Source of the DNA: Cryptomeria japonica
Taxonomy: Eukaryota > Streptophyta > Pinopsida > Cupressales > Cupressaceae
Assembly: GCF_030272615.1 (NCBI RefSeq)
Contig: NC_081411.1
Span: 44,839,517 to 44,903,516 of the forward strand
DNA: 64,000 bases
Reading direction: 5' to 3'
Positions within the stretch are counted from its first letter, which is position 1. Every line of letters starts with the position of its first letter. The translations under genes and the position numbers were made by a program. Shown in pieces: positions 34,720-47,038 of the stretch. The notes beneath the pieces are model-generated. The model saw nothing but the letters and a program-made list of their open reading frames with translations, did no database searches and was not told the DNA's origin.

Positions 34720-36213
34720 TATTGGGGCTTCGTTGATCAGTTTTTGGAGACATCATGGAAGGCTTCTACTTTCGGATTTGGGGATCTTCATTTTTTTGGG
34801 GCATCATACAACGATTTGGACATCACCATTGAATCCGGGAGGCCATTTCCATTTATTTTGACTATAAAGTTGACCTATTTTGGTGAGAAATTTTTTTTCA
34901 ACATTTTGACTATTTTCATATGGATTTCGAAATTTTTTTACAAAAATTTTTTTTTTTTTCAAAAATAAAAAAAAACAAAAAAAAATGGGGGGTTTTTGTT
35001 TGGGGGTCCGCAGACCCCCCCATACACTGTATCTATGTGCCGCAGGTTCTGCAACACCGTAGACCGTCGTACCTGACGCCGCCGACTCATGCAGGTCCAC
35101 CCGCCGGTTCCGTCGCCATTGGTGCCCGCAGGTTCCCGGCGCCTCCCCCGCTTCCCGGCCGCAGCTCCCATCTTCATCGTGTAGGTCTTCATCCTCTCAC
35201 CGCCACCTCGATTTCCCCTGGTCGCTGTCGAGATGCCAACCCCATCGGCATCGCTGTCGGCCAAAGACCTCCGGCGCCGTCCAAAGACCTCCGGCAGTGC
35301 CACGCTGACACCCAGTCAGCATACAGACCCCGCCACATGGATCAAAAATAGCCCTCCGTATGCCATGTCGACCATATGGTCTACACAATCATAGAGCCAT
35401 GCAGTCATCCGTACAGTGCCATGTTATCCGTACGGTCTGCACAGTCTCCTACACAATCAGCCGTCCATACAGTACGGACGCCTAGTCAGCAGGGAGGCAA
35501 AGTTTTTGCGATGGTCATATGGCCGTTAAATTTAACACAGTGACTTGCTGACATCAGCACCACATTAGCACTTTTTGAAATTTTTTTGACCCCTCTCCAT
35601 TGGGCTTTTCAATTTTGCAGTCCAAGTTTGAAAGGCCATATCTTGCTAATTTTTGCTCCTTTTTTGGTGCAATTTTTTTTGAAATGGGCTAAAATTTCAT
35701 GATCTTCACAGTGGTGTGGTCATTCTATGATTTTGGTGCATAGGTTTTTCGGAATTTTCAGATTCTCTCAGTTGTACCTGTCCAATCGTCAATTTTGCAA
35801 CTTCAAAGGCCTCATTTGAGCTCATACGACCTCCTTTTCAGGTGTCATTTTTTTTGAAAGTGCTTATTTTTTTGTCTACTTTCAGAATCTATGATCATAT
35901 TTCAGAGATTTTGAGTGAAAATTGTACTTTCAGATATTGTTCTTATTTGGCCTATTAAGTACTTGTAAATTGCTTGGATCTTAGTAAGATCTCTTGCATT
36001 ATCAGTTTGAGACTCTTTTGGCCTTATTGAGGTAGTTGTAAAATTGTAAATCAAAAGTCCACTTTGCCATTTTTTGCGAGTGGCCCATTGTATACGCACT
36101 ACTTATAAAGTGCCAAAATCATCACATTTGGGGGGGGTTCTTTGATTGAGTGAATTTGGGGGGGTGTCTTGTGTGATTGTACCTCTCTTTGTGCTCTTTC
36201 CATTCTTGTTGCA
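34720..36213 (+). other. C3 leader with a GC-rich island and a perfect hairpin
   Basis: 1.5 kb between primer site and gag. A T/A-run segment (34880-34985) is followed by the hairpin GGGGGTC-CGCA-GACCCCC at 35002-35019. Then comes a GC-rich block (about 35040-35480) unlike anything else in the window, with short repeats (CCAAAGACCTCCGGC twice near 35261 and 35280; CCGTACNGT phrases near 35410-35480). Open frames in the GC block are Pro/Arg-rich on both strands and not recognisable. It is probably a packaging/leader RNA or captured foreign sequence. Confidence 0.6.
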
Positions 36214-39200
36214 ATGAGTCCTAACAAATTTCCACCTTTAACTCCACATAATTATGCATCATGGAAAATTAAAGTATGGGGTAAACTAATGGAAAAGGGT
36301 CTCACACACTACATAGATGGAACAATAATAGCACCACCTGATCCTAAGGCTGATGCAAATGCTCAATTAGAATGGCTCACAAAGAATTGCATGGCTCTTG
36401 GAACCTTACGCAAGTATGTATCAGATGACCTCATTTTTCACATTGAGAAGTGTAAAACAATCAAAGAGGCTTGGGATATGTTTCAGAAACTGTATGGACA
36501 AGTTGATGAAATAAGAGGCTATTGGATTGACAATGAGCTCACCAACTTAGATCCCAAGAGTTTTGATACAATCCAAGATTATGTCACCAAAGCAAATGAG
36601 CTAAGAGCAAAGCTAAAAGATTGTGGAATTGACAAAAAGGATGCTCAATTGATATTCAACTTGTTCGATAAGCTTGCACCAGAATATGCAGCATTTGTGT
36701 CTAGCTTCCAAACTCATCGTTTGACAGTGGGGAGTTCTTATGTTATGCCTTCATTTGATGCCTTCATAGAAATGTTGATATTGGAACAAACTAAGTTGTT
36801 GAACATGGGGTTTCTCAAGTCTTCAAAGTCCAAGGCTTTGGTAGAAAATCAAGGAAATCAAGGAAGTCAAGGCAAAGATTCCAACAAGAAGAAGAAGCAA
36901 TCTAAGTCTAAACCACACCAGGAAAAGGGACAATCATCCTCTCTATCACAAGACGATTTTTCATCCTCTTCCAAGAAGGGGACACCACCTAAGAAGGATA
37001 AACCAACTTGTGCATATTGCAAAAAGTATGGTCATGATGAGCATCGATGCCACACAAAACAAGTTGATGAGTTAACCAATCTTCTCAAGAAAAACAACAT
37101 CAACTTGCCATTTGCCTACACAAAGAAGGATTCATCTCCTTCCTCTTCCTCACAGTCTAAGAGAAAAGGGCAAGCATTTGTGGCTAAAACAGGTTCTTCA
37201 CAGCAATGGATACTTGACTCGAATGCCTTATATCACATGGGTTCTACAAAGGAGCATTTTTCTTCATTGGAACCATCTAAGGTACCTCACATTTACATAG
37301 GTGATGACACACAAGTAGAGGTTGAAGGGAAAGGTTCAGTTGACATGGATGATGGAACATTTGAGAATGTTCTCTATGTTCCTAACTTGTCTACCAACCT
37401 TCTCTCCATCTACCAAATCACTCACTATGGGAATGGGAAAAAGGTTGAGTTTACACCAGATTCAGTTGTGGTAAAGGAACTTGATGATGATGCCTTGGTA
37501 GCAGTGGGACAAGTCAATGACAACTCCAGGCTTTATTCATTCTCCCACTTTGTGCCAAGTTCACCTTCTAGGGCCTTGCTTACTCATTCAAATTCAGAAA
37601 GTAAGCTATGGCATGAGCGGTTTGGTCACCTCAACTACCACTATCTTCAGCAACTAAGCACTAAAGACATGGTCACAGGTCTACCTTGAATCAATTTTTC
37701 AGAGGGTGTATGTTCAGGTTGTTCCATGGGCAAGCATCCCGAAGAGAAGTTTGATAAAGGGAAAACTTGGAGAGCTTTGGAAGTTCTTCAACTTGTTTAC
37801 AGCGATGTAGCAGGTCCATTTCTAGCACCTTCATTTAGCAAGGCCCGCTATGTCCTTACCTTCATTGATGACTACTCCCGCTTCACTTGGGTCTACTTTC
37901 TTATTCATAAGAGTGAAGTATTTGACAGATTTTAGGACTTAAAGACTCGTGTGGAGAAGCAATCAGGGAAAGTGGTCAAGATTCTTCGCACAAATAATGG
38001 AAGGGAATATGTGAACAAAAGACTTGAGGATTTTTGTACATTTGAGGGGATTGATCTTCAACATTCTGTCACTAATACTCCACAGCAGAACGGGGTTGCA
38101 GAACGCAAGAATAGAACTCTCAAAGAAATGGCTAGCTATATGATACATGCACGTTCTCTTGATCCCACTTTTTGGGCAGAAGCTATTAGCTATGCCACAC
38201 ACATCTAGAACTGGGTTCCTCACAAAGCTTTGCAATGTATTACTCCTTTTGAAGCTTGGGCTGGTAGGAAACCGATTGTGAGACATTTTAGAGTCTTTGG
38301 GTGTCTAGCACAGGCTCGCATACCTCCACAGAAATGCAAGGCATTGGAACCACAGGGTCAGCCTTGCATATTTGTTGGATATCCTGAGGGTGTTAAGGCA
38401 TACAGATTGATGGATCCAGAGACACATGAGGTATTCATTCAGAGGAGTGTTCACTTTGAGGAAATCTCTCCTAGCTTAGCCTCTCTACCTCCTCCACCTT
38501 CCTCCATTGTGGATAGTGATGTTAGTGATTCAGATGATGAGACTCCCTCAACTCCGACTCGCAGGGTTACACCTTCATAGGGTCCACTTGCAGTTGAGGA
38601 GCCTCATTCTCCACCTCCACCTAGACCTCGTTGGGCTTGACAAACACTTGAGTTCGTGGGTTCTCTTGTTGGGGATCCTTCGGATACACGGAGAACTCAA
38701 TCACAACATTAGGATCTTCCACATGCATTCATTGATACCGCTTCCGATCCACAGACATTTAGGGAAGCGTCAGGGGTTCTTGAGTGGGACCAAGCTATGG
38801 AGGAAGAGTATAGTTCCTTGATGAGGAACAACACATGGGATCTAGTCCATCTCCCTAAGGGGAGAAAGATGGTTTGATGTAAGTGGATCTATCAAACCAA
38901 GTTTGCAGCGGATGGTAGTGTGGATAAGTATAAGGCTCGGCTTGTTGCAAAAGGTTTCTCGCAGGCTGCAGGTGTTGACTATACTGAGACCTTTGCACCC
39001 ATAGCCAAGATGAACTCCATTTGTTTGACACTTGCTATTGCTGCAGCTCATGGTTGGGCTGTACATCAGATGGATGTGAAGAGTGCTTTTCTTCATGGTG
39101 ATCTTGATGAGGAGATTTATATGGAGCAGCCACAGGGTTTCATCTAGGATACTTCCTTGGTTTGCAGACTAAGGAAATATCTCTATGGCCTTAAGCGGGC

Positions 39201-40284
39201 CCCCAGGGCTTGGTATGCCAAGATGGATTCCTTTCTTCTCTCCGCAGGTTTCACCAGGTGTCATTCCGATCTGAATGTCTACATTTTGCAATAGGATGAC
39301 TCTCACTTGATACTTGTGCTCTATGTTGATGACTTGATCATTACAAGGAGTACTTCATCCATCATTAGCAGGGTCAAATCTGCTTTGCATGACAGATTTT
39401 CTATGACTGACTTAGGTCTTTTGCACTACTTTCTCGGGATAGAGATTTCACAGTCACCTTTTGGGATTACTCTATCACAGCCCAAGTATGCTCTTGATCT
39501 ACTAGCATTCTTTCATATGGCTTATTGTAAGCCTACCCCGACTCCCTTTCTTTCAGGAGTCAAGCTTGAGGCTCAGTGTTCTTCTCCACTAGTTGATGCC
39601 ACTTTGTATCGTCAGCTTGTGGGTAGTCTCATCTACTTGACTCATACTCACCCTAATATTTCATTTGCAGTTGGCATGGTTTCCCACTTCATGCAAGATC
39701 CACATGAGCTTCATTGGAAAGCTGCCAAACGCATCCTTCATTACATCCAGGGTACACATCACTATGGGATTCACTATGCAGTAGGCATAGGACTTCGCTT
39801 GGTTGGTTACATAGACTCCGATTGGGCTGGCGATCTAGTTGATCGTAAGTCTACTTCTGGTTACATTTTTCACCTTGGTTCGGGCCCCATTTGTTGGCAG
39901 AGCAAGAAGCAACATGCTATTGCTCTCTCTTCAACTGAGGCTAAGTATCGAGGCACTGTTAACGCAGTGACTGAGACCATTTGGCTCTAGCAGATCCTCA
40001 CAGAGTTTGAATTCACTACTCCACGACCGACAGTCCTACATTGTGACAATCAGAGTGCTATTGCCATCTTGAAGAACTCAGTCCAGCACTAGCGGACCAA
40101 ACACATCGAGATTCATATGCACTATATCTGAGAGCTCATCCAGGAGTAGGTCATTGATTTGCAGTATTGTCCTATAGCAGAGCAGGTTGCTGACATATTC
40201 ACCAAACCTTTCACTGAGAGTAAGTTCCAACAGTTGCAAGCTCTCTTAGGGGTGCAGGATGTGTCATTAGGGGGGGTCAGCTGA
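36214..40284 (+). pseudogene. C3 gag-pol polyprotein, one frame with 13 stops
   Basis: 1356 codons from ATG 36214 (MSPNKFPPLTPHNYASW) to TGA 40282. Domains: gag helical region (1-220), zinc knuckle CAYCKKYGHDEHRC (266-279), protease with D-S-N at 335 in place of D-S-G, integrase His/Cys region, then Asp-531, Asn-594 where the second catalytic Asp belongs (RTNNGREY), Glu-630, RT with YVDD (1037-1040), RNase H (YIDSDWAGDLVDRKST, SSTEAKYRG), C-terminal ADIFTKPF. Stops: TAG at 37933, 38206, 38578, 38710, 39145, 39292, 39988, 40090, 40147; TGA at 37687, 38638, 38875, 40129. All fit CAG-to-TAG or CGA-to-TGA. No indels. Dead, but the design is complete. Confidence 0.93.
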
Positions 40285-40473
40285 CTTCTCCTTCCTCTCT
40301 CTTTTGGGGGGGAGTTTTTTCCCACTGGGTTTTCTCCCTTTCTCCATTTGTGAGAGATTGCATTGCATAGTTTTGCTTGCATTTGCATATTGTACGTGGG
40401 TACCTATCATGCCTAGTAGTTGGGGCCCATCTTGCATTGTTGACTTGAGTCTTCATTCCCCTAAGTTACACTT

Positions 40474-40482
40474 AATGAGGGG
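40474..40482 (+). promoter_or_regulatory. C3 polypurine tract
   Basis: AATGAGGGG immediately before the 3' LTR. Confidence 0.75.
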
Positions 40483-40910
40483 TGTTGGTGTAAATAAATA
40501 TTCATTTTGGATATTATTCCACTTACTTAAGTTAACTTAGGATAATGCATCTCTTCGTAGTTTGGATTTGAGACACTTAGGGAAGTGTGCACTTAGGGAT
40601 AGAGCTTGTAGGAGAAATTCCACCTTTTGTGGTCTTATTTTGCTGTTACACTCCACATTCAGTGGGTCATCCACCTCTTGTGGAATATTATATTATTTCT
40701 CCTACCTACCCTTGTTTCTCATTGAGCCACATGTCATATTTGTGTGCTCATACATCCATATGGCCTTACCTATATAAGCAGGCCTCTATTCATTGTATTG
40801 TTTAATCCATTTGATCATTTTTCATATTGATGAGAATACAGTTTGTTCTTGTCATCTTATTGTCTCTTTTATGCTTTTCATTGTGCCCTTGATCTTGGCA
40901 AAATCCTACA
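40483..40910 (+). repeat. C3 3' LTR
   Basis: 428 bp, TGTTGGTG...TCCTACA, TATA box TATATAAG at 40771-40778. Followed by the target duplication ATTTC. Confidence 0.95.
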
Positions 40911-41418
40911 ATTTCACATACTTGTGCACCCCTAGCTTTGAATTATGGATTCCCAAACCCACCAATAATGATAGGAGGAGAACATGTACCCAAAAAATAA
41001 AATCATATCCATCATTCCATTCAAATAGGAACTTTAAATTTTGAGGAAGTTTCTCATCCAAATGGTTATGCTACTCTAAATGTCCTAGATAATAAAATAG
41101 CTCTCAACATTAATTTAAGAATTATGTCTCTTAGGATATTTGAATCCCTATGAAACCTACACAATTATTTCATTCATGATTTTCAGTAATGCTTTCCAAA
41201 TCTTGATTCTTTATTTACAAGAGGTAAAAGTTTCTATTTTTTCTTTCTATAGCATGCCATGTTATTTGGTCATCTACCCGTTTCTTGTATAGTAATCATG
41301 GAACAAGACTTGGTTGTGTTTTCAAATTTCTCTTACCTAGGTGGTATCAAAACTTAGTTTATTAAGGATGTGATCCCAACAATAGAGAATTATATGTTGG
41401 GATTATGGTGGCTCAATC

Positions 41419-41490
41419 ATTCAACCATTGTGGAGAAAAGACACATAAATATTCATTCAACCATTGTGGAGAAAAGACACATAAATATTC
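41419..41490. repeat. Two-copy tandem repeat, period 36 bp
   Basis: ATTCAACCATTGTGGAGAAA begins at 41419 and again at 41455. A third, nearly identical copy occurs alone at about 42219-42255. Confidence 0.9.
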
Positions 41491-43176
41491 ACACAAGTCC
41501 TATCACTAATTATTGATTTAATAGTTTAATTATTTATATAGCCTATGTTGTATGTTCATCTAATGATGCCATTTTGTGGGACCTACTTTAGTAAGGTAGT
41601 AGTCTACATAGCAAGTGACTAGGATGACATGCCTCCTAAAATGGTGTAGATAGATGCCCCCACTTAATAGACACCATAGTGATGGTAAATTGGTCGCTTA
41701 TTTCATTAATTGAAAGATAAGTATGTGTAGCATCATAAATTATCACCAGTCTAAATTATGCCTCATGTTTGTGCTCCCACTTTAGCATTTCCTATCCTCA
41801 TCCCCTCTCTAGATCCATTCAGGGCCAATTATCCAACTTTGATGTCATGTACACCTTTTTGTGGGTCCCACTATGAGATGATCACCCCCTTGGCTACTTG
41901 TTTTCATCCTCTTTACATAATATCCAATAAAAAGGAACACCTTGGTCTGGACCATGGTGACCCAAAATGCATGGGTCTCTCTCAAAGGGGTTCCAACTTT
42001 AAATGGGTCAAGCGTTATATCTCCCTACTATAAGTTGATCCTCGAGACTATACATGATCATAGGAGATCAACCTAATCAATAAATTACCTAAGGAACCCT
42101 ATATAAAGATATTATATCAATTCATTTTAGATGTAAGAATTCATCCCTATTATTCACCCATCTATGAAGGATTCATTATCAAGCATATTAGAAGATTCAA
42201 AGTGGCATATTCATCATTCAACCATTGTGGAGAAATGACACATAAATATTCATGCAAGCATGTGTGTGTGATTAGGATTCTTTCGTGTTCACATGTTTTC
42301 CATGCCATTACATTCAACATTGATGATTATATTCAAAGTGCATTGCATCATCATCAACAATCATATATTTAAGGTATATCTCCCTAACATTTATTTTAGT
42401 ATTTGCACTACTTTAATTCATGGTTAATTCCAAAACCAAGGTTTGATGTAAGGAAAACCCTTATCCAAACATCTTTCCCTTTCTTTCTATGTGTAGGAAA
42501 TAGGTGCAAAGATGTACTCAGGAAATCCAGTAGAGTCAATAGTGGCGAATAGGTCATCTTTCAACATTGAAAAATTTGGAGGAGCAGAGCAGATCTGTGC
42601 TACCTGATCCAAAAAAAATAGGCCAAAATTTTGACAGGTTCTAATCATCTTATTATGTGCATATCTTAGTTGGTGGCTACATGGGACATTTGTAACTTAC
42701 TATTTCTATCATATTACTTCTATAATCTCTCATTTTACTTTAATTTCATAATCAATCAAAGTGAACTTAGAAAGAGGACTAATAAACCTGACACCCCAAT
42801 TAAATCCAGTTAGAATCTTAGTCTCTTCTCTCACTGAGGATTGAGGCTAGATATATTGGGCTCAACCCTCTTTCAATGCATGCGAGTTAATTGGGCTATT
42901 TAGTGGTCTTATTATCTTATACCCTAATTCCTAATTTTTCATACATTACATTTTGGTGAACTCAACTCCTTGCATGCTTAATTTTTATTTGTGGTATCAA
43001 ATCTGATTTTTAGGTATTTGAAAAATTAATTTTACACTCATATATCATAATTACATAAATCAAGTGGTTAATTTCCTAAAAACCCTAATTTATCTTGCTA
43101 ATTTTATCTTGTGGGTTGCATTATTTTTCACTTATATTTTGAGATCTAATTTTAAAGCACTCATAATGGAAATTAT

Positions 43177-43180
<4 letters not shown>

Positions 43181-43269
<89 letters not shown>
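43181..43269. repeat. (TA)n microsatellite
   Basis: About 44 uninterrupted TA units, the longest simple repeat in the window. An apparent open frame of Ile-Tyr repeats across it is an artefact. Confidence 0.97.
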
Positions 43270-43273
<4 letters not shown>

Positions 43274-43324
43274 TTATTTCCAATATGATTACATGAAATT
43301 TTTAGTTACATTTATTATAATCAT

Positions 43325-44684
43325 GTGTTGGATAATGACTTCTTTCATTTTACATTGCTTCTTTTCATTCATAGTACTTTTGCATATTGCATTTTTAGGG
43401 TTTATAAAATGTTTCCTACTTGCAAATCATATCTCAAAGCTTTTATCCACATTATATGGATTTTTATGATGATATTTTTATGTACATTCATTACATCTGT
43501 AGATCACATAAAGGCTTTTGTAGATAATGAAAATCCTAAAGATGACATCAACAGAGCTAACACCTATACGTCTCCTATGATATCTAATGTGAATAAGGAA
43601 AAATTAAACTCCTATCAATGATCTCTCTAATGGAGAGAAGGCATTTAAGAGAAACATGACACCATCTTCTTCTCATTGGCATACCCCATTGCAATGGGTG
43701 CAAGATCAAAATATTTCTTTACCATTCACTTAGATCCTCTTTATTCTCCTAGAGCTTGTCTTAATCATCAAAATATATGTAGGAAAGATGATGTTACGCA
43801 TTTTATTCATGACCTATCCCCTCATATAATATTAAGTAAAGATGAAACCTTAAATGATCAGGATATTCCCTCCTATCCTATCAAAGAGGATATGAATAAT
43901 GATAGAAACAAAAATTTCCCTACAAAGGATATTCCTTCTCCATCTAAGTCTCTCTTTGGTCCTTCCATGTGAAATTAAACAAAAAATATTAAAGAGATTA
44001 ATGATAATAATCCTTCTTTTGCACAATTAAAAATCTCTTATCAGAGTGGTTATAACATAATCTGAAAACAAGGTTGTAGGGGACAAAGTCTTGGAAAATA
44101 TATAAACAAGGTTAAAGTCCCTATTAACCCTCATTCACAAGCTAGTACCCAAGGTCTAGGACATCCTCACCATTTACCTATAGATGATCTCCTTAGGATT
44201 CAAAACTTTAAGGAGTATCTTGCAATACATAGAAAGTATTGTGCATCTAAAGGAGCTTCTTCCTCAAATCATCAAACTAGTGATCATCATGCCAATAATT
44301 GTCCTAATTCTCAAAAAGGAATACAAGTAGTCATTAATAATGAAACTATAAAAAATAAAAGAAGACAATCTTCCTCCTTCTAGCAACCCATGTCCTACAT
44401 CTCAAGAGACAAGACCTACTCCTATTGATTATCAAGAGAAATTAGCCACTGTAATCTTTTGGAGACTAAAGTATGATGAGAATGTTGTTTTTCCTTCCAT
44501 TAGACTTAATTACAATTATAAGCATAAGCAAGGTGATACTTTTTTTCTTTTTCATCGTGGTTATTCTCATTCTCCAAAATTGTAAAGCAATTAAATTATT
44601 TGTTCAATACCAATATGGTGGAGCTTGCATAGCTCTTACAACGAAGAATATTTTACTATTCCTTGATGAAGAGGTACTGCCTTA
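43325..44684 (+). pseudogene. Decayed coding fragment with a G-patch-like motif
   Basis: Several plus-strand frames read as pieces of one protein. They include a region with Asp/Asn/Lys-rich low complexity (43500-43972) and a G-patch-like stretch near 44050-44165 (QGCRGQSLGKYINKVKVPIN then QGLGHP). A later block has conserved-looking wording (near 44440-44670: VIFWRLKYDEN, LNYNYKHKQGDTFFLFHRGY). G-patch domains occur in some gypsy and pararetrovirus polyproteins, next to the protease. There is no RT or protease here; the fragment is cut at 44685 by G2. The identity of the parent element is unknown. Confidence 0.45.
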
Positions 44685-45548
44685 TGTTGGGTCCATATAC
44701 AAATTTCCATTCTATATGCACCCCTGTTTGTAGTCATGCTCGTCTAGTTCATTGGTTGAAGGCTTGTTTAAATTTTGCTCTTGTCTTTCGGTCCTTGTTA
44801 GTTTGCATTGCACTGAACTTGAACTTGAAATTGAACTTGAACCTTTTTGGTTCAAGGTTCAAAGTTCAACGAGCATTGTTTTGAGCATCCTTTCCTCCCA
44901 TGAAACTTTAAGCTTTGCTAGTCTTACCAACGTTTTGCATTCTTTGAACCTTGAAATTGAACCGTTTTGGTTCAAGGTTCAAGTTCAACATTCATTGTGT
45001 TAATGTTTTTTTTGGGGTGCTCATGAAAGGTTCTGAGTTATATGTTCAGGTTCTTTGGAACGCGTGTGACTTGCCACATGGTGATGCCACAGGTTTTTCA
45101 GAACTCGATTGATGACCACCGAAGGAAAGAATATTCTTTTTCCAGTGATTTGAAATCTGCCATTTATGGCAGGTATGTGTGAAAATCGGCAATGTCAGAA
45201 GAAAAGTGACTTAACGGTTAAGGCAAACCACAACATAATCATTTCAAAGTAACTTCACATGAACAAGGAGTAATAAGGGCAATTTTAGTAATGATGGGTA
45301 AGGTTTTCTCTGGTTTAAAATTGAGTAGTTGTCTCATCAGAAGTATTATTTTTTGTGAGAAGATTTTGGGGAAGGAGTTTTCGGAGCGGCAAAATTAGGT
45401 AGCAATAAAGGTGTATAGAGAGCAAAGGAAGGTATGTTCAACAATTTTCTAAATTGCTGCAGTTTCTTTTTAAAGATCTGGGTGTTCTTTGACTGCTTGT
45501 TTTGTGTTCAATTTCCTTCTTCACCTGGGGTTAATTTGGGAAAAAACC

Positions 45549-47038
45549 ATGAACCAAAAGATGAAGCCTATTTTACCCAAATTGGTGAGCTCGTCTTCCC
45601 TTGTAAGCTCTTTACTGGAAGTGGGAGACACAACCTTGGTTCAACTAGATTTAGAGGTCTTTTTGGAAAGAATTAAAAATTCAACCGTAGACATGATGAA
45701 AGATGTGGCTCAAAGCGGTTTATTGGAAGCCACTGCTTTCCCCACTGCTACTCCTTGTCTAGAATTAGTCTTAGATTGTATGAATCATTATGACAAGGGC
45801 AATAGGTGCACAAGGAGAAATGATGGTGAAGTTTTGTTGTCTATTGACAGACAAACGCTAATGGCAGCTATGGGTATCCGACACTAGGAACCCTATGAAG
45901 ATTGGACCATTGTTAAATCATACGGGATCTTCTATGAGAAGAAGTAGTATTATAGAATAGTGATTGCCCGAAATTGGATAATAAAATTCCAAAAGGGAGG
46001 CTCGAGGGTACCGAGACCCTTAACTCATGAACAGTTAATCCTAGTAATCTGAGATGTGGTCATACTACTGAGCAGGGTAAAAGGTAATTCTCATTCTTTT
46101 TACTGGGAGATTGGATGTATTTCTTCATCCAGGTTACTTTGGATAAAAATCGGCTTATTGATTGGGGAACTTTTATCTCAGAAAGATTACATGAGGGTCT
46201 GAGTAACTATCTTGGAATGTCCAATTTTTATATGTCATCCTATCTGCTATACATGCTTGCTTGTGTCAGAGAATGGTCTAGGTTGTCACATGTAAAATGG
46301 GTTCAAGGTATGAGAATTTATGAGTATCATCCTAGTTTAACCTTGAAAGGGAATGTTGATGATTACCTCCATTGGAATGATGTTTTCGCTGAAAGGCTAA
46401 CCTTCGAGTTACACAAAAATTTGCATAGAAGAATATCCGTAGAAGCGGTTGAACTCATCAATGAATATGGCAGTTGCTTCATATAGTTCAGCCATTTCAC
46501 TTATTTAAGAGTTAGAGGATTTAAGGGTGAGCCCTTTAGGCTTCCTAGGTATGTCTCAGACTCTTGCATATTGATTGAGGTATCTAGACAGCTTGATTAT
46601 GTGGCCAAAGATTATGGTGAGGACTCCAACACAAGCGAGATTTTTTTCATTGATTTAGGACATTATAGCTACAGATCAGTTTCTGATGCATTGAACCTTG
46701 AACATGAATTTAAAAAGTTTCATTTGAAGTCCTTTGTAAAGAGGGATAACTTTGACAGTAGGGGTTTCATTCCTCGGTATGTAAAGAAAGCGGTGTCTGA
46801 TCAACATGTCTCTCAGTTGGAAGATTATTGGGAGGGCTGTCAAGATGAATTTGAAGTACGGAGAAGGAGTTGGTCAAGACTAACTTTGAAGAAAATTCAT
46901 GATATGAAGTTACCCATGGATACTTCAGGTGTCACCAGTGATGATGAGGATACCCTTGACTCTGAGTTTATGAGATGGGTTCATAATGAACCTCTTCTGG
47001 AAGTAGATTGGAACAAGAAGATGAGTGACAATGTTTAG
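45549..47038 (+). pseudogene. LTR-borne ORF of G2, N-terminal part
   Basis: I do not recognise this protein. It starts at ATG 45549 or 45561; only the second ATG is kept in the 3' LTR. Frame 1 runs to TAG 45885 and reads on past it. After a frameshift near 46105 it continues at 46115-47038. Features: VFLERIKNSTVDMMKDV, LMAAMGIRH, then a helical Trp/Tyr-rich block (NRLIDWGTFISERLHEGL, SNFYMSSYLLYMLACVREW), FRLPRYVSDSCILIEV, FDSRGFIPRYVKKAV and an acidic end (TSDDEDTLDSEFMRWV). It is reminiscent of plant-mobile-domain or ORF1 proteins of large plant gypsy elements. Function unknown. Confidence 0.55.

Larger units (their letters stand above)
34260..40910 (+). mobile_element. Complete Ty1/copia element C3
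   Basis: 5' LTR 34260-34707, primer site abutting it, 1.5-kb leader, a one-frame polyprotein in copia order, polypurine tract, 3' LTR 40483-40910. ATTTC occurs on both sides (34255-34259 and 40911-40915), a perfect target duplication. LTRs differ at about 9 sites in 428 plus one 20-bp indel, so this is the youngest dated insertion in the window. The coding region has no frameshift but 13 stops. It lies in the flank of COMT-C. Confidence 0.97.
40911..43324. other. AT-rich spacer with a possible LTR
   Basis: 40916-41395 continues the flank interrupted by C3. A possible LTR spans about 41396-42950: it starts TGTTGGGATT, has a TATA-like CTATATAAAG at about 42099, and ends CATTACA before TTTTGGTGAACTCAACTCC, which could be a primer site. 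No second copy is in the window to confirm it. 36-bp repeat units lie at 41419-41490 with a third copy near 42219. Confidence 0.35.

Noticed and set aside
34804-35388. Pro/Arg-rich frames on both strands in the GC island of C3
   Set aside because: Open on both strands because of base composition; no start context or family match. The island itself is reported.
41371-41405. ATCCCAACA ... TGTTGGGAT inverted pair
   Set aside because: Could be abutting LTR ends or a chance hairpin; no second copy or target duplication to decide. Not listed as its own element.
43064-43288. Open frame across the long (TA)n run giving repeated Ile-Tyr
   Set aside because: A microsatellite artefact.
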